64,000 nt of DNA from Serpens gallinarum (GCF_014836765.1 NZ_JACSQG010000001.1:860929-924928), one strand, 5' to 3'; shown: positions 42,017 through 53,319, counted from the first letter of the stretch. Notes: generated by a model not told the origin, from the sequence alone. Numbers and translations are program-made.

Positions 42017-44464
42017 TCAGCTAGACGAATGCTCCGCAAGCATGCGCTCCATTTCGGCGAGGCGCTTGCGGGCGGCCTCCAGCGCAGCGGGATCGGCATT
42101 CACGGTGTGCTGCAGCTTGCGCAGGTCGGCGCGGGCGAAGGCCAGGTCCGTTTTCAGCTCGCGTAGGCGAGCGTCAACGCCGGGTTTGGCAGTACGCACC
42201 AACTCCGGCGCGGGTTTGCCCGAGGCGTCTTCGGCTGCGTGCAAGGCCTGCTCAGCGGCGCTTAATGCAGTCCGCAAAGGCGCCAGTTCGGCTTCTTCCG
42301 CTCCCGCGCGCTCGGCTTTTTTCAACTCCGCGCGCTTCATGGCCAGATCGATTTTGGCTTTTTTTAGCGCCTCCACGCCGGCGGTGTGCGGCGTCGCCGT
42401 GGGTGCGCTGTTTGTGGCCTCGCTCAATGCCTTGTCCGCTACTTCCAGCTCCTGGCGCAAACGGGCCAATTCGGCCTGCTGATCGTCATCCGGCGCCTCG
42501 AGTTTTTCCAGCTTGCGAATTTGCACCTTGAGCATGGCCGCTTCGATCTTGGCTTTTTTCAGGGCGTCGTCAGCGGCAGGTTTGGCGGCAGGCTGGGCTG
42601 CGCGCTGTTCGGCACTGCTCAAGGCTTTTTCGGCTTCCTCGAGTTCCTGGCGCAAACGGGCCAATTCGGCCTGCTGATCGTCATCCGGCACCTCGAGTTT
42701 TTCCAGCTTGCGGATTTGCACCTTGAGCATGGCGGCTTCGATCTTGGCTTTTTTCAGGGCCTCGTCAGCCGCCGGTTTGGCGGCAGGCGCAGGCGCGGCG
42801 GCCAGGGCCGACTCCAGGGCTTTCTGTGCGCTTTCGGCCGCGTTGCGCAAGTCGGCAACCTGGGCGTGCAGCTCCGGCGTGTCGTGCTGCGCCAGCTGTT
42901 TCTCGGCTTTGTTTAGCGCCACCTGAGCCATACTGGCTTCGATCTTCAGCCGCTTGAGCTGCTCATCGGCCGGTGTCGTGCTTGTTACTGACGTGCTGGC
43001 CCTAGGCTGTGCCGCCTTGGCGCGAGCGGCTTTTTCGGCACGGGCCTGGCGCTCGGCTTCCTTCTGCTCTTCGGCGCGGCGCAGGCGTTCCTGGCGCAGT
43101 TCGAAACGCTGTTTGGAGTGTTCGGCTTTCTGCTGTTTTTGCTCCAGCTGGCGAATTTCGCCCTTGGCGGCGCGGTAGTACTGGACCAGCGGCAGGTTGG
43201 AGGGACACACATAAGCGCAGGCGCCGCATTCGATGCAGTCGAACAGGTTGTGCGCCTTGAGTTGTTCGTGTTCCTGGCCGAGGGCAAAGAAGTGCAACTG
43301 TTGGGGCAGCAAGCTGGCCGGGCACACCTCAGCGCACTCACCGCAGCGAATACAGGGCAACGCCGGGGGCGGCGGTGGGAGTTCCTCAAGCGTACTGGCC
43401 AGCAGGCAGTTGCTGGTTTTGATCACCGGCACCTCAAGGGCGGGCAGAGTAAAGCCCATCATCGGCCCGCCCATGATCAGTCGGTGAAGCTTTGTCGTAT
43501 CCAGGCCGGCAAACTCCAGCAGCTCGCCGGCCGGTGTGCCGAGCAGGCACTCGACATTCATCGGCCGCGCCAGCGCTGCACCGGTCAAGGTGGTGATACG
43601 CGAGATCAGCGGCTGGCCCAGCAGTACCGCATCGTGGATGGCCACGCAGGTGCCGACGTTGTGGCAGAGCAGGCCGATGTCCGCCGGCAGGCTGCCGCTG
43701 GGCACTTCCACGCCGGTGAGAATCTGGATCAGCTGACGCTCGCCGCCGGAGGGGTATTTGGTGGGGAACACCTTGACCACAAAGGGCCGTTCGCCCACCG
43801 CGGCGCGCACGGCGGCGATGGCTTCCGGCTTGTTGTCCTCGATGCCGATCAGCACCTCTTCGGGCTGCAGCAAATAGGCAAGGATTTCGATGCCGGCGAC
43901 CAGCTCGACAGCTTTTTCGCGCATCAGCAGATCGTCAGCAGTGATGTACGGCTCGCACTCGGCACCGTTGATGATCAGCGTGCGGATCTTCTGGCTGGGC
44001 CGCACACCGAGTTTTACCGCACTGGGAAAACCGGCTCCGCCCAAACCGTTGATGCCGGCGTCACGAATGATCTGCAGCAGCGCAGCGGGTTCAAGGTCGC
44101 GGTAGTCCGGATGGGGCTCGCGCTCGATCCACTCGTCCTGGCCATCGCTGTCGATGACGATGGCCGGAGCGGGCATACCGGACACATGCGGGTAGGGCTG
44201 CGGGCCGATGAAACTGACCACGCCGGAGGTCGGCGCATGCACCGGTGCGCTGACGAACCCCTGCGCATCGGCGATCTTCTGGCCCTTGCGCACCCGTTCG
44301 CCGACTATCACGCAGGGCTCGGCCGGCACGCCGATATGCTGGTTCAGCGGCAGGATCAGACGCGCGGGTAGCGGAGCCTGCTGGATCGGCAGGCGCGTGG
44401 AGGGTTCCTTGCACTCGGGCGGATGGATGCCGCCGGGAATGTCCCAAATCTTCAGCGAACTCAT
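42017..44464 (-). CDS. rnfC: electron transport complex subunit RnfC (RsxC) with long repeat-containing C-terminus
   Basis: This 815-residue peripheral subunit binds NADH and FMN and has two [4Fe-4S] clusters. It begins [19 protein letters not shown] Gly-rich NADH/FMN site lies at [16 protein letters not shown] (about 135-150). Two ferredoxin motifs are [15 protein letters not shown] (about 369-383) and [15 protein letters not shown] (about 408-422). From about residue 440 on there is an Ala/Glu/Lys/Arg-rich helical extension of about 375 residues with tandem repeats (listed separately). Pseudomonas RnfC proteins are known for long, poorly conserved tails. The start overlaps the rnfB stop by ATGA. 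Confidence 0.95.
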   Translation of the reverse strand: MSSLKIWDIPGGIHPPECKEPSTRLPIQQAPLPARLILPLNQHIGVPAEPCVIVGERVRKGQKIADAQGFVSAPVHAPTSGVVSFIGPQPYPHVSGMPAPAIVIDSDGQDEWIEREPHPDYRDLEPAALLQIIRDAGINGLGGAGFPSAVKLGVRPSQKIRTLIINGAECEPYITADDLLMREKAVELVAGIEILAYLLQPEEVLIGIEDNKPEAIAAVRAAVGERPFVVKVFPTKYPSGGERQLIQILTGVEVPSGSLPADIGLLCHNVGTCVAIHDAVLLGQPLISRITTLTGAALARPMNVECLLGTPAGELLEFAGLDTTKLHRLIMGGPMMGFTLPALEVPVIKTSNCLLASTLEELPPPPPALPCIRCGECAEVCPASLLPQQLHFFALGQEHEQLKAHNLFDCIECGACAYVCPSNLPLVQYYRAAKGEIRQLEQKQQKAEHSKQRFELRQERLRRAEEQKEAERQARAEKAARAKAAQPRASTSVTSTTPADEQLKRLKIEASMAQVALNKAEKQLAQHDTPELHAQVADLRNAAESAQKALESALAAAPAPAAKPAADEALKKAKIEAAMLKVQIRKLEKLEVPDDDQQAELARLRQELEEAEKALSSAEQRAAQPAAKPAADDALKKAKIEAAMLKVQIRKLEKLEAPDDDQQAELARLRQELEVADKALSEATNSAPTATPHTAGVEALKKAKIDLAMKRAELKKAERAGAEEAELAPLRTALSAAEQALHAAEDASGKPAPELVRTAKPGVDARLRELKTDLAFARADLRKLQHTVNADPAALEAARKRLAEMERMLAEHSSS
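42441..42829 (-). repeat. two tandem ~195-bp repeats coding ~65-residue units in the RnfC tail
   Basis: The segments starting with CGCAAACGGGCCAATTCGG at 42456 and 42651 are 195 bp apart and nearly identical for about 140 bp. The encoded unit reads [20 protein letters not shown] followed by [18 protein letters not shown] third, more diverged copy begins [18 protein letters not shown]. The repeat is in frame and preserves a helical, charged pattern. Confidence 0.85.
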
Positions 44465-45036
44465 GCGGCCTGCTCCCGGTCAGTGGCGATCAATTGGCCA
44501 GGTGCCAGCGGCAACTCCCATTTCCAGCTGTGCGGCGTGCCGCCTACTTCGAGCATGTCGATGCAATCCACCGGGCAGGGCTCGACGCACAGGTCGCAGC
44601 CGGTGCATTCGCTGACGATCACGGTATGCATCTGCCGCGCGGCGCCGACGATGGCGTCCACCGGGCAGGCCTGGATGCACTTGGTGCAGCCGATGCACTC
44701 GGCCTCGCGAATGTAGGCGACCATCTGCGGTTTTTCGCCGCCCTCGGCGTCCAACGGTTCGGCCTCGACATCCAGCAGGTCGGCCAGCGCGGCAATGGTC
44801 GCTTCGCCGCCCGGAGGGCATTTGTTGATCTTGTCACCGCCGGCAATGGCCTCGGCGTAAGGTTTGCAGCCGGGATAACCGCACTGGCCGCACTGAGTCT
44901 GCGGCAGCAGGGCGTTGATCTGTTCGGCGATGGGGTCGCCCTCGACACGAAAGTGCACGGCGGCAAAGCCGAGAATCGCACCGCACACCAGGCACAGCGC
45001 CAGCACGGCGAGCACCGCAATCAGGACCAGGCTCAT
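44461..45036 (-). CDS. rnfB: electron transport complex subunit RnfB (RsxB), ferredoxin-like
   Basis: This 191-residue protein has an N-terminal membrane helix ([20 protein letters not shown]), then a [19 protein letters not shown] cluster motif with a fourth Cys (NKCPPGG), then two 4Fe-4S ferredoxin motifs: [18 protein letters not shown] and [15 protein letters not shown]. The start at 45036 is given by the ATGA overlap with the end of rnfA. The rnfC start overlaps its stop. RnfB is the entry point for electrons from ferredoxin. Confidence 0.95.
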   Translation of the reverse strand: MSLVLIAVLAVLALCLVCGAILGFAAVHFRVEGDPIAEQINALLPQTQCGQCGYPGCKPYAEAIAGGDKINKCPPGGEATIAALADLLDVEAEPLDAEGGEKPQMVAYIREAECIGCTKCIQACPVDAIVGAARQMHTVIVSECTGCDLCVEPCPVDCIDMLEVGGTPHSWKWELPLAPGQLIATDREQAA

Positions 45037-45617
45037 AGCTTGATCAACCCGGTAAAGCCCATGAACGCCAGCGACATCAGTCCGGCGGTGACCATGCCAA
45101 TGGCGGCGCCCTGAAAGGTTCGAGGCACGTCGGCGATGGCGATGCGCTCGCGCATGGCGGCGAACAGCACCAGCACCAGGGAAAAACCGAGGCCGGCGGC
45201 AAAGCCATGGGCGGTGGCGGTGATAAACGTGAAGTCGGCCTTGTTGGCGTTGATCAACGCCACGCCCAGCACGATGCAGTTGGTGGTGATCAGCGGCAGG
45301 AAAATCCCCAGCACGCGGTACAGCAGCGGGCTGGTCTTGTTCACCACCATTTCGGTGAACTGCACCACCACGGCGATCACCAGGATGAAGCTGATGGTGC
45401 GCAGAAACTCCAGGTCCAGGGGTTCGAGGATGTATTCCTGCACCAGGTAGCTGCACATGGCCGCCAGGGTCAGCACAAAGGTGGTGGCCAGTGCGAGGCC
45501 GATGGCGGTTTCGATTTTCTTCGACACGCCCATGAAGGGGCACAGGCCGAGAAACTGCACCAGGACGAAGTTGTTGACCAGGATGGCGCTAACCATGATC
45601 AGGGCGAGTTCGGTCAT
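45033..45617 (-). CDS. rnfA: electron transport complex subunit RnfA (RsxA)
   Basis: This 194-residue integral membrane subunit begins [20 protein letters not shown], with [17 protein letters not shown] and [15 protein letters not shown] as the Cys-containing half-motifs that may hold a shared cluster with RnfE. It has six helices and a length of 194, close to the family value of about 193. It opens the leftward rnfA-B-C-D-G-E operon. An in-frame extension to 45956 contains no recognisable start or conserved sequence. Confidence 0.95.
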   Translation of the reverse strand: MTELALIMVSAILVNNFVLVQFLGLCPFMGVSKKIETAIGLALATTFVLTLAAMCSYLVQEYILEPLDLEFLRTISFILVIAVVVQFTEMVVNKTSPLLYRVLGIFLPLITTNCIVLGVALINANKADFTFITATAHGFAAGLGFSLVLVLFAAMRERIAIADVPRTFQGAAIGMVTAGLMSLAFMGFTGLIKL

Positions 45618-45759
45618 AGCAGGGGTCCGTCGCTCTGGCAGGGCCGTTGAAAAGGGGCCGGTATTATCCGGGACCCGGACGGGGCAAACAAGGCGCGACG
45701 GGATGTCGCGTGGGCAGGCGGAACGAGTCAGCCCTCGTGGCAGGTCGGCACACCTGAGG

Positions 45760-46896
45760 TTAAGAGTAATTCGATTCGCGCTGGGCGAGGCCGCCGGGTT
45801 GGTACATCCGGCCGCTGGCGAGCAGTGCATGGGCCGGTAGGGTGTGGCTGGCCAGGGTGTTTTCCAGGGGCGCCAAGGTCTTTGCAGAGACAGGGTCGCC
45901 TGCCTGTGCGAGGGCCTGCTGTGCTGCGGCCAGAGTCCGGCGAGCTCCGTGGGCAACTTCCGCCTCCTCGAAGCCCTTTACGGCCGCGATGCGGTACAGG
46001 TCTACATCGGCATGCTCGCTGCGTCCGGGCAACGTCTCGTCCAGGCACAGGCCCATCAGGAGGTGGCAACAGGCGCCAAGAAGCTCCAGTGATGGCATAG
46101 CATCGAACGCCTTGAATTCGATGCGGCCAATTTCCCGGGTCAGGCGCGCTGGGCGGACGAGTGTCGACTCTCGCGCCAGCACCGGAAAGTCTGCCGGATC
46201 GACGAAGAGCTTGACTGCGGGTCGGTGGGCGCAGCGCATCCAGGTGCGCCGCGACCAGCCGTGCCAGGGTGCGCCGGCGTACCAGGGTGAATTGAAGCTG
46301 AACGGCACGATAAACGGTGCGTAATAGTTAAGTTTGCGCGCGGCGTTGAGGTTCTGGTCAAAATCCCAGTCGGGCATGGACAGGTTGATATCCGGCCCGA
46401 AGGTCAGGGTGGCAATCTCGCTGCCGTCGTATTCATGGTCCTCGGCACGCAGTTGGTGTTCGAAGGCATTCAGTGGCGTGTCGAAGTCGTAACGCGCATG
46501 GCGCGGGTTGAGGGCGGCAATCGCCAGGCCAAGGCCATGGGCTGCCAGGCGCTGGCTCAGTTGGGTTTCGATATCCAGCAGACAGGCCAGCGCCGCCTCG
46601 ACGCCCGGGCGTGGCGGTGTGCGAATCTCGATACCTTTCACCGCCAGGGTGCTGAAACTGCCGTCGGGATGGGCGCGTTCGTCACCTTCCAGGTACCAGT
46701 AGCCGCTGCGGATGCCCATGTCGCCAGCGGCCAGCTCGGGATCGTCCAGGCCGGGCTTGTCAGCGAGCAGGGCGCTGAGTTCAAGGAAGTCCAGGTTGGT
46801 GAAGTCGCGGATGCGTCCGGCCTGTGGTCCGCCGCTGTCGATCAGCAGGTATTCGAACTCGATGCCGAAAAGCGGCATGGCTTTGGGCTGTGGCAT
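45760..46896 (-). CDS. glutamate-cysteine ligase family 2 (GCS2/YbdK-like carboxylate-amine ligase)
   Basis: This 378-residue ATP-grasp-like ligase starts [19 protein letters not shown]. The GIEFEYLL motif matches the GIExE metal-binding motif of GCS2 enzymes. Further conserved parts are [28 protein letters not shown] and SWYAGAP-like [11 protein letters not shown], with [16 protein letters not shown] in the second half. Many GCS2 members are not true gamma-glutamylcysteine synthetases but ligate other amines. I chose 46896, with GGGAG 7 bases upstream. A second Met 6 codons later is also possible. It is likely monocistronic. Confidence 0.82.
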   Translation of the reverse strand: MPQPKAMPLFGIEFEYLLIDSGGPQAGRIRDFTNLDFLELSALLADKPGLDDPELAAGDMGIRSGYWYLEGDERAHPDGSFSTLAVKGIEIRTPPRPGVEAALACLLDIETQLSQRLAAHGLGLAIAALNPRHARYDFDTPLNAFEHQLRAEDHEYDGSEIATLTFGPDINLSMPDWDFDQNLNAARKLNYYAPFIVPFSFNSPWYAGAPWHGWSRRTWMRCAHRPAVKLFVDPADFPVLARESTLVRPARLTREIGRIEFKAFDAMPSLELLGACCHLLMGLCLDETLPGRSEHADVDLYRIAAVKGFEEAEVAHGARRTLAAAQQALAQAGDPVSAKTLAPLENTLASHTLPAHALLASGRMYQPGGLAQRESNYS

Positions 46897-47008
46897 GGGG
46901 CATCTCCCGGCTGGGGAGCGCTGTGCGGCGCTCGGACGAGGCAACCACTGTCAGGGTGGCCCCGAACCGGTTCAATCGCAACCGGGGCACGCGCTAGTGT
47001 TTACCGGT

Positions 47009-47083
47009 CGGGTGCTGAGCGCAGCGATACCCATCGCGTGGTCTTGCCCCTTATTGGGTATCGGCGCGATGCCACCGGGTGGA
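47009..47083. repeat. dispersed repeat (TGAGCGCAGCGATACC type)
   Basis: It contains TGAGCGCAGCGATACC and, further right, TATCGGCGCGATGCCACC. It is the closest relative of the element at 15567. Both copies carry the pair CAGCGATACC / GGTATCGGCG, which can fold back on each other. Located between the GCS2-like gene and metG. Confidence 0.55.
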
Positions 47084-47134
47084 CTGGAAAGTAGTCAGTC
47101 CCGCGCAACAGCTGATGCTCATCAAGCCAAAATG

Positions 47135-47168
47135 AAACAGGCGGAGCTCTGTCGAGGTCCGCCTGTTT
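47135..47168 (-). terminator. terminator downstream of metG
   Basis: AAACAGGCGGA (47135-47145) and TCCGCCTGTTT (47158-47168) form an 11-bp stem with a 12-base loop. It lies 22 bp beyond the metG stop on the minus strand and has an A/T tract after it. Confidence 0.85.
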
Positions 47169-47190
47169 ATATGCTGCGTGAGCCTAGCGC

Positions 47191-49242
47191 TTAGTGCACA
47201 CGCTGACCCGGTTTGGCGCCGCTGTCCGGGCTGAGCAGGTAGATCTCTTCACCGCCGGGGCCGGCGGCCAGCACCATGCCTTCAGAAACGCCGAATTTCA
47301 TCTTGCGCGCAGCCAGGTTGGCGACATACAGGGTCAGTCGACCTTCCAGCTTGCTCGGGTCCGGGTAGGCGCTCTTGATGCCGGAGAACACGTTGCGCTT
47401 AGCATCACCAATGTCGAGGGTCAGACGCAGCAGCTTGTCGGCGCCTTCGACGAACTCGCATTTTTCAATCAGAGCGATGCGCAGGTCGACAGCGGCGAAG
47501 GTGTTGAAATCGATGGTCTCGGCCAGCGGTTCCTTGACCAGTTCGCCGTTACCCCCTGGGGCGCTATCCTGCGAAGCTTCAGCAGTGGCGGCCAGGTCTT
47601 CCTTGGACGCCTCGACCATGGCTTCGACCTTGGCTGGCTCGATGCGGGTCATCAGTGGGGTGAAGGGGTTGAGCTGATGATTGGCCAGCTGCGTGTCCAG
47701 ATCCGTCCAGCTCAGCGGCGCGACGTTAAGGAAATCTTCTGCGGCCTTGGCCAGGTTCGGCAGCACGGGTTTGAGCAGGATGATGAGCTGGCGGAACAGA
47801 TTGATGCCCAACGCGCAGATCGCCTGCACTTCGGCCTGCTTGCCTTCGGCCTTGTTCAGCGCCCAGGGCGCCTTGTCGGCGATCCAGGCGTTGGCGAGGT
47901 CCGCCAGGTGCATGACCTCGCGCATGGCGCGGGCGAAGTCACGCTTCTCGTAGGCGTCGGCGATGCTCGGCAAGGCCTCGCTGAAGCTGGCGCGCAGCTC
48001 CGGCTCGATGTCGGTGCTCACCAGCACGCCGGCGTTGCCCTTGTGGATAAAACCCGCGCAGCGGCTGGCGATGTTGACCACTTTGCCCACCAGGTCGGAA
48101 TTGACCTTCTGCACGAAGTCTTCGAGGTTCAGGTCGAGATCGTCGACGCCACGGCCCAGCTTGGATGCGTAGTAGTAGCGCAGGTATTCCGGGTTCAGGT
48201 GATCCAGGTAGGTGCGCGCTTTGACAAAGGTGCCGCGCGACTTGGACATCTTCTGGCCGTTCACGGTCAGGTAACCGTGCACATTAAGCGCGGTCGGCTT
48301 GCGGAAGCCGGCGCCTTCGAGCATGGCGGGCCAGAACAGTGCGTGGAAGTTGATGATGTCCTTGCCAATGAAGTGGTACAGCTCGGCGGTGGAATCTTTC
48401 TTCCAGTACTCGTCGAAGTCCAGCTCCGGGCGGCGCGCGCACAGATTCTTGAAGCTGGCCATGTAGCCGACCGGCGCGTCCAGCCAGACGTAGAAGTACT
48501 TGCCCGGCTCATCGGGAATCTCGAAGCCGAAGTAAGGCGCGTCGCGGGAGATATCCCACTCTTGCAGGCCGCCATCCAGCCATTCGGCGATCTTGTTGGC
48601 GACCGACTCCTGCAGGGCGCCACTGCGAGTCCACTCTTTCAGCATGGCCTCGAAATCCGGCAGCTTAAAGAAAAAGTGCTTGGAGTCTTTCAGTACCGGC
48701 GTGGCGCCGGAGATGGCCGAGCGCGGGTTCTTCAGCTCGGTGGGCTCGTAGGTGGCGCCGCATTTTTCGCAGTTGTCACCGTACTGATCTTCGGCCGCGC
48801 ATTTCGGGCAGGTGCCCTTGATGAAACGGTCGGCCAGGAACATGCCCTTTTCCGGGTCGAAATACTGGGTCACCGAGCGGGTGGCGATATGGCCGTTGTC
48901 GCGCAGCTTGAGGTAGATGGCGGTAGACAGCTCGCGATTTTCTTCGGCGTGGGTGGAATGGAAGTTGTCGAAATCCACCAGGAAATCGGCGAAGTCGGTC
49001 ATATGCTCGGTCTGCACATTGGCGATCAGCTGTTCCGGCGTAATGCCTTCCTTCTCGGCGCGCAGCATGATAGCCGAGCCGTGGGCATCGTCGGCGCACA
49101 CATAGGTGCAGGTATTGCCGCGCAATTTCTGGTAGCGCACCCACATGTCGGTTTGGATGTACTCGAGCATATGGCCGAGGTGGATCGACCCATTGGCATA
49201 GGGCAGGGCGCTGGTGACGAGAATCTTGCGGGCTTCGGACAT
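47191..49242 (-). CDS. metG: methionyl-tRNA synthetase
   Basis: This 683-residue class I aminoacyl-tRNA synthetase charges both initiator and elongator tRNA-Met. The HIGH variant is GSIHLGHM and the KMSKS loop is [12 protein letters not shown]. The zinc knuckle has CPKC and CEKCGATY. The anticodon-binding helical domain follows at about 390-540, then a linker. A C-terminal tRNA-binding OB-fold domain (Trbp111-like; [20 protein letters not shown] and [11 protein letters not shown]) makes the dimeric form. It is the target of the fMet tRNAs found at the end of this window. It is divergent from apbC. Confidence 0.97.
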   Translation of the reverse strand: MSEARKILVTSALPYANGSIHLGHMLEYIQTDMWVRYQKLRGNTCTYVCADDAHGSAIMLRAEKEGITPEQLIANVQTEHMTDFADFLVDFDNFHSTHAEENRELSTAIYLKLRDNGHIATRSVTQYFDPEKGMFLADRFIKGTCPKCAAEDQYGDNCEKCGATYEPTELKNPRSAISGATPVLKDSKHFFFKLPDFEAMLKEWTRSGALQESVANKIAEWLDGGLQEWDISRDAPYFGFEIPDEPGKYFYVWLDAPVGYMASFKNLCARRPELDFDEYWKKDSTAELYHFIGKDIINFHALFWPAMLEGAGFRKPTALNVHGYLTVNGQKMSKSRGTFVKARTYLDHLNPEYLRYYYASKLGRGVDDLDLNLEDFVQKVNSDLVGKVVNIASRCAGFIHKGNAGVLVSTDIEPELRASFSEALPSIADAYEKRDFARAMREVMHLADLANAWIADKAPWALNKAEGKQAEVQAICALGINLFRQLIILLKPVLPNLAKAAEDFLNVAPLSWTDLDTQLANHQLNPFTPLMTRIEPAKVEAMVEASKEDLAATAEASQDSAPGGNGELVKEPLAETIDFNTFAAVDLRIALIEKCEFVEGADKLLRLTLDIGDAKRNVFSGIKSAYPDPSKLEGRLTLYVANLAARKMKFGVSEGMVLAAGPGGEEIYLLSPDSGAKPGQRVH

Positions 49243-49436
49243 GGGAATGGCTGCACCGGTAAAACGAGGAAGGCGGCAACTATAAAGGAAGCGGCCGGGT
49301 ACAGGCCACTGGCGGCAGGCAAGTGTGGCAAGGCTAGAGTCTGGCGCTGTGCCGATCAGCGTTTCTGCTGGAGCCGCAAGCCGGCGGCTGCTGCTAAGAT
49401 AACTGCCTGTTTTACTCGGTCTTTCCTGGAGCCCCC

Positions 49437-50531
49437 ATGCCTGTCACCCGTGAAGCGGTTGAAGCCGCGCTGCGTCAATACATCGATCCGCACCTTAATC
49501 AGGATCTTGTGAGTGCCGGTTGCGTCAAGCAGATCGATATCAATGGCGATCGCGTCAGTGTACATCTGGAGCTGGGCTATGCCGCGGCGCTGTTCAAGAC
49601 CGGGCTGGCGCAGCTCCTGCAAATGGCCCTCGCGAACCTGGACGGCGTCGCCCACGCCGATGTGCAGGTCGACTGCGTGATCGCCGCGCACAAAGCCCAG
49701 GAGCAGGTGCCGGCGTTGGCCCACGTGAAGAACATCATCGCGGTGTCTTCGGGCAAGGGCGGGGTGGGCAAGTCCACCACCGCCGCCAACCTGGCGCTGG
49801 CGTTGGCTCGCGAAGGCGCACGTGTGGGGATGCTGGATGCGGACATCTATGGTCCCAGTCAGGGCATCATGTTCGGCATCCCCGAGGGGACACGCCCGCA
49901 GGTCAGGGATCAGCAGTGGTTCGTGCCGCTGGAAGCCCATGGCGTGCAGGTCATGTCCATGGCATTCCTGACCGACGACAAGACGCCCATGGTGTGGCGC
50001 GGGCCAATGGTTTCCGGTGCGCTGCTGCAGTTGATCACCCAGACTGCCTGGAGCGATCTGGATTATCTGGTGATCGACATGCCGCCGGGCACGGGCGACA
50101 TCCAGCTCACCCTGTCCCAGAAGGTACCGGTTACCGGTTCGGTAATCGTCACGACGCCACAGGATCTGGCGCTGCTGGATGCCAAGAAGGGGGTGGAAAT
50201 GTTCCGCAAGGTGAACATTCCAGTGCTGGGCGTGGTTGAAAACATGGCCGTGCATATTTGCTCGAACTGTGGTCATGCCGAGCATCTGTTTGGCGAAGGT
50301 GGCGGTGAGAAGCTGGCGACGCAGTACAACGTCGAGCTGCTGGCCTCGCTACCGCTGTCCATGGCGATTCGCAGCCAGTCGGATGCCGGCACGCCGACGG
50401 TGATTGCCGATCCGGAAAGCCAGATCGCGATGATCTACCAGCAGATGGCGCGCACAGTGGGTGCCCGTATCGCCCAAAGTGGGCAGATCGTTGCGCAGTC
50501 GATGCCTAAGATCGAAATCAGCGACGACTGA
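49437..50531 (+). CDS. apbC: iron-sulfur cluster carrier protein ApbC/Mrp (P-loop ATPase)
   Basis: This 364-residue cytosolic scaffold transfers [4Fe-4S] clusters to apo-enzymes. An N-terminal MIP18-like/DUF59 domain (about 1-90; [20 protein letters not shown]) precedes the Mrp ATPase core with the deviant Walker [19 protein letters not shown], the [13 protein letters not shown] switch, [13 protein letters not shown] and the cluster-binding [17 protein letters not shown]ys pair (CxxC). It is adjacent to and divergent from metG. Same direction as dcd, with a cold shock gene of opposite strand between. Confidence 0.95.
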   Translation: MPVTREAVEAALRQYIDPHLNQDLVSAGCVKQIDINGDRVSVHLELGYAAALFKTGLAQLLQMALANLDGVAHADVQVDCVIAAHKAQEQVPALAHVKNIIAVSSGKGGVGKSTTAANLALALAREGARVGMLDADIYGPSQGIMFGIPEGTRPQVRDQQWFVPLEAHGVQVMSMAFLTDDKTPMVWRGPMVSGALLQLITQTAWSDLDYLVIDMPPGTGDIQLTLSQKVPVTGSVIVTTPQDLALLDAKKGVEMFRKVNIPVLGVVENMAVHICSNCGHAEHLFGEGGGEKLATQYNVELLASLPLSMAIRSQSDAGTPTVIADPESQIAMIYQQMARTVGARIAQSGQIVAQSMPKIEISDD

Positions 50532-50592
50532 AAACCTGCTTCGGGTGGCGGCGCGCCTGCCACCCGAAGCCTAGGCATGGAACGACAGGCAT

Positions 50593-50620
50593 AAAAAAAC
50601 CCGCCGAAGCGGGTTTTTTT
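50593..50620. terminator. bidirectional terminator between apbC and the cold shock gene
   Basis: AAAAAAACCCGC (50593-50604), loop CGAA and GCGGGTTTTTTT (50609-50620) form a 12-bp stem that works on both strands between convergent genes. Confidence 0.92.
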
Positions 50621-50638
50621 TAAGCGTTAAAGCTCAGG

Positions 50639-50848
50639 TTAGATAACCTGGACTTCTTCAGCTTGCATGCCTTTCTGGCCGCGGGTAGCGACGAAAGAGA
50701 CTTGCTGGCCTTCTTTCAGGCTCTTGAAACCGTCGCTCTGGATAGCGCGGAAGTGTACGAAGAGGTCGTCACCGGATTGCGGAGTGATGAAGCCGAAGCC
50801 TTTTTCATCGTTGAACCACTTAACGGTACCGGTTTGGCGATTGGACAT
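50639..50848 (-). CDS. cold shock protein (CspA family)
   Basis: This 69-residue single OB-fold RNA chaperone has RNP1 GFGFITP and RNP2 DLFVHF. It begins [20 protein letters not shown]. Length and motifs are those of the CspA family. The SD AGGAG is 8 bases upstream of the ATG at 50848. The 385-bp region upstream contains no other gene, so the mRNA may have a long 5' leader, as cold shock mRNAs do. It is not placed with other csp genes, and I cannot tell which paralogue it is. Confidence 0.95.
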   Translation of the reverse strand: MSNRQTGTVKWFNDEKGFGFITPQSGDDLFVHFRAIQSDGFKSLKEGQQVSFVATRGQKGMQAEEVQVI

Positions 50849-51233
50849 GTGAATGTCTCCTTGAACGGATTTTGAAAAGATGCTCGGAAAAGCCCGAACT
50901 GGAACTGTGTGCAAGGAGTACAAGGAGTCGAAGCAATGAATGGATCGAAATCTAAACATGTCGCGATTCGCGGTGACACATGCAGCAGCAGCTAGGGACA
51001 CACAGTACCCGATTTTTACGGGAACACCAGTGTTTTTTTCATTCATCGACAATCGACCGCGCGAAGTGATAATTCGTCCGCCTTTATTGCCGCGGCAACG
51101 GAGACACCGCACGGCTGAGCGCTCAGGTCAGGGCCGGTTTGAGGCAGTACCCGTTTCGCATGTCCCGGCTTTGCGGCAGAAGCCCCAGCCCGGTTACGAT
51201 ACGCGCTTTATTGACAGTGGCAGGCATCGCACC
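50849..51233. other. intergenic region between the cold shock gene and dcd
   Basis: This 385-bp stretch contains no gene I can support. It includes the csp leader on the minus strand and a perfect 12-bp palindrome TTGCCGCGGCAA at 51087-51098, about 135 bp before dcd. In-frame extension of the dcd reading frame to 50940 is not translated, as homologues begin at 51234. Confidence 0.6.
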
Positions 51234-51800
51234 ATGAGTATCAAATCGGACAAGTGGATTCGCCGCATGGCCCAGGAACACGGCATGATCGAGCCCTTCG
51301 TCGAGCGCCAGGTGCGCACCGAAGGCAGCGAGCGGCTGATTTCCTACGGTGTTTCGAGCTACGGCTACGACGTTCGCTGCGCCGACGAATTCAAGGTTTT
51401 CACCAATATTCACTCGGCCACGGTCGACCCGAAGAATTTCGATGAACGAAGCTTCGTCGACGTGAAGGGGCCGGTGTGCATCATTCCGCCGAACTCCTTC
51501 GCCTTGGCTCGTACCGTCGAATACTTTCGCATTCCCCGCAATGTGTTGACCATTTGCCTGGGCAAGAGCACCTATGCGCGTTGCGGCATCATCGTCAACG
51601 TCACGCCGCTGGAGCCGGAGTGGGAAGGTCACGTAACCCTGGAGTTCTCCAACACCACCACCCTGCCGGCGAAAATCTATGCTAATGAAGGTGTGGCGCA
51701 GATGTTGTTCCTAGAGTCTGACGAGCCGTGCGAAGTGTCCTACAAGGATCGCGGCGGCAAATATCAGGGTCAGACCGGCGTCACCCTGCCCAAGGCGTAA
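51234..51800 (+). CDS. dcd: dCTP deaminase
   Basis: This 188-residue trimeric enzyme deaminates dCTP to dUTP in pyrimidine deoxynucleotide synthesis. It begins [33 protein letters not shown] binds substrate. The catalytic Glu lies in [20 protein letters not shown], and the C-terminal [13 protein letters not shown] closes the site. Length equals the 188 residues I recall for the Pseudomonas enzyme. The upstream in-frame region is not conserved. Confidence 0.96.
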   Translation: MSIKSDKWIRRMAQEHGMIEPFVERQVRTEGSERLISYGVSSYGYDVRCADEFKVFTNIHSATVDPKNFDERSFVDVKGPVCIIPPNSFALARTVEYFRIPRNVLTICLGKSTYARCGIIVNVTPLEPEWEGHVTLEFSNTTTLPAKIYANEGVAQMLFLESDEPCEVSYKDRGGKYQGQTGVTLPKA

Positions 51801-51852
51801 TCAACAGGATGGTGCCTGAGGGCCCCATTCTGTGCCGACCTGTTCTGCGAAC

Positions 51853-53319
51853 TCAAAACGACGCGATGATGCGCCCCAGCACGGCCATGGCCTGTTCGCT
51901 GCGGACATCCCAAGGATGGCCGTAATTCAGGCGCGCACAATTGCCGAAACGTCGGGTGGCGGAAAAGATCGGCCCCGGTGCAAGGCTGATGCCCTGGGCC
52001 AACGCCTGTTGGAACAGTTGCAGTGAGTCGACCTGCTGGGGGAATTCGAACCAGAGGAAATACCCGCCGCCGGGTCGAGTCACTCGCGTGTTGGGGGGAA
52101 AGTGCCGAGCCGCCGAGGCCAGCATCGATGCCTGTTGCGTTTCCAGGGCGTGGCGCAGCTTGCGTAGATGCCGGTCGTAGCCGCCGTGCTGCAGGTAGTC
52201 GGCCAAGGCGGCCTGGATTGGCACAGACGGGGAAATGGTGGTCATCAGCTTGAGTCTGCTGATCTGCTCGGCGTAGCGGCCGCCTGCCACCCAGCCGACT
52301 CGGTAGCCGGGTGCCAGGCATTTGGAAAATGAGCCGCAATGCATTACCAGGCCCTCATCATCCAAACTTTTCACCGGACGTGGCGGCTGAATGCCGAAAT
52401 ACAGTTCGGCGTACACATCATCTTCGATCATCGGCACCTGATGGCGCTGCAGTAATGCATACAGCCGGCGTTTTTTCTCAGCGTCCAGGCTGGCGCCCAG
52501 TGGATTTTGAAAACTGCTCATGAACCAGCAGGCCTTGATCGGCAGCTGGGCCAGTCGGTCGGCCAGGATGCCCAGATCGATGCCGTCGCGCGGGTGCACG
52601 GGAATTTCCACGGCCTTGAGCTTGAGGCGCTCTAATACCTGCAAGGTGGCATAAAAGGCCGGCGCTTCGATGGCCACCAGGTCGCCCGGTTCGGTCACCA
52701 CCTGCAGACAGAGATTGAGCGCTTCCATCGCCCCGGTGGTAATCACCAGTTCCTCGGGCGGCAACATCACGCCGCTGACCATATAACGCAGGGCCAACTG
52801 ACGACGCAGATCGGGATTGCCGGTGGTCATGTCGGTGATGACCGCATGGGGGGGCAGTGCGCGGATGCTCTGCGCCATCGAGCGGGCCAGGCGAGCGAGA
52901 GGAAACAGGTCAGGGCTCGGAAAGGCCGAGCCGAATGGCACTGTGTTGGGGTCTTTCAGTGAATCCAGTACGGAAAAGACCAGGTCGCTGACGTCCACTT
53001 CGGTCGCGCCTGTAGAACGTGGGCCGATCTCCGGTTCTGGCAGCGGGCGTTGGGCATGTTCGCGTACAAAATACCCCGAACGTGCCCGCGCAAGGATCAG
53101 CCCGCGGTCTTCCAGCAGGTAATAGGCCTGGAACACCGTGGAGGGGCTGACGCCATAGATGCGGCTGGCATTGCGTACCGACGGCACTCTTTCGCCGGGA
53201 GCTAATACGCCACTGCGGATCAGGCCGGCAATTTCATCGGCTAACCGTTCGTAGCGCTTCATCGTGTCTTGCTGAATGGCGGAGGGAGGCTGCCACTCTA
53301 CCGGTTGATGCGTTGCCAT
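51853..53319 (-). CDS. MocR-type regulator: GntR helix-turn-helix fused to PLP aminotransferase
   Basis: This 488-residue protein couples an N-terminal GntR wHTH (RYERLADEIAGLIRSGVLAP, VRNASRIYGVSPSTVFQAY) with a fold-type I aminotransferase domain. The PLP-binding Lys is in GSFSKCLAPGYRVG and the phosphate-contact motifs are SFQNPLGASL and DDVYAELYF. Both parts are intact, so it is probably an effector-sensing regulator and may retain aminotransferase chemistry. Target genes are unknown. I chose the ATG at 53319, with AGGAA upstream; the longer 47-codon extension is unconserved. It is next to ccoG, 147 bp away. Confidence 0.9.
   Translation of the reverse strand: MATHQPVEWQPPSAIQQDTMKRYERLADEIAGLIRSGVLAPGERVPSVRNASRIYGVSPSTVFQAYYLLEDRGLILARARSGYFVREHAQRPLPEPEIGPRSTGATEVDVSDLVFSVLDSLKDPNTVPFGSAFPSPDLFPLARLARSMAQSIRALPPHAVITDMTTGNPDLRRQLALRYMVSGVMLPPEELVITTGAMEALNLCLQVVTEPGDLVAIEAPAFYATLQVLERLKLKAVEIPVHPRDGIDLGILADRLAQLPIKACWFMSSFQNPLGASLDAEKKRRLYALLQRHQVPMIEDDVYAELYFGIQPPRPVKSLDDEGLVMHCGSFSKCLAPGYRVGWVAGGRYAEQISRLKLMTTISPSVPIQAALADYLQHGGYDRHLRKLRHALETQQASMLASAARHFPPNTRVTRPGGGYFLWFEFPQQVDSLQLFQQALAQGISLAPGPIFSATRRFGNCARLNYGHPWDVRSEQAMAVLGRIIASF

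Noticed and set aside
43118..44371. 417-codon plus-strand ORF opposite rnfC
   Set aside because: Antisense to the conserved part of rnfC; no independent evidence for a gene.
47194..49512. 772-codon plus-strand ORF opposite metG
   Set aside because: It is antisense to a firmly identified gene; GC-rich codon use leaves the complementary frame open, and the product has no recognisable domain.
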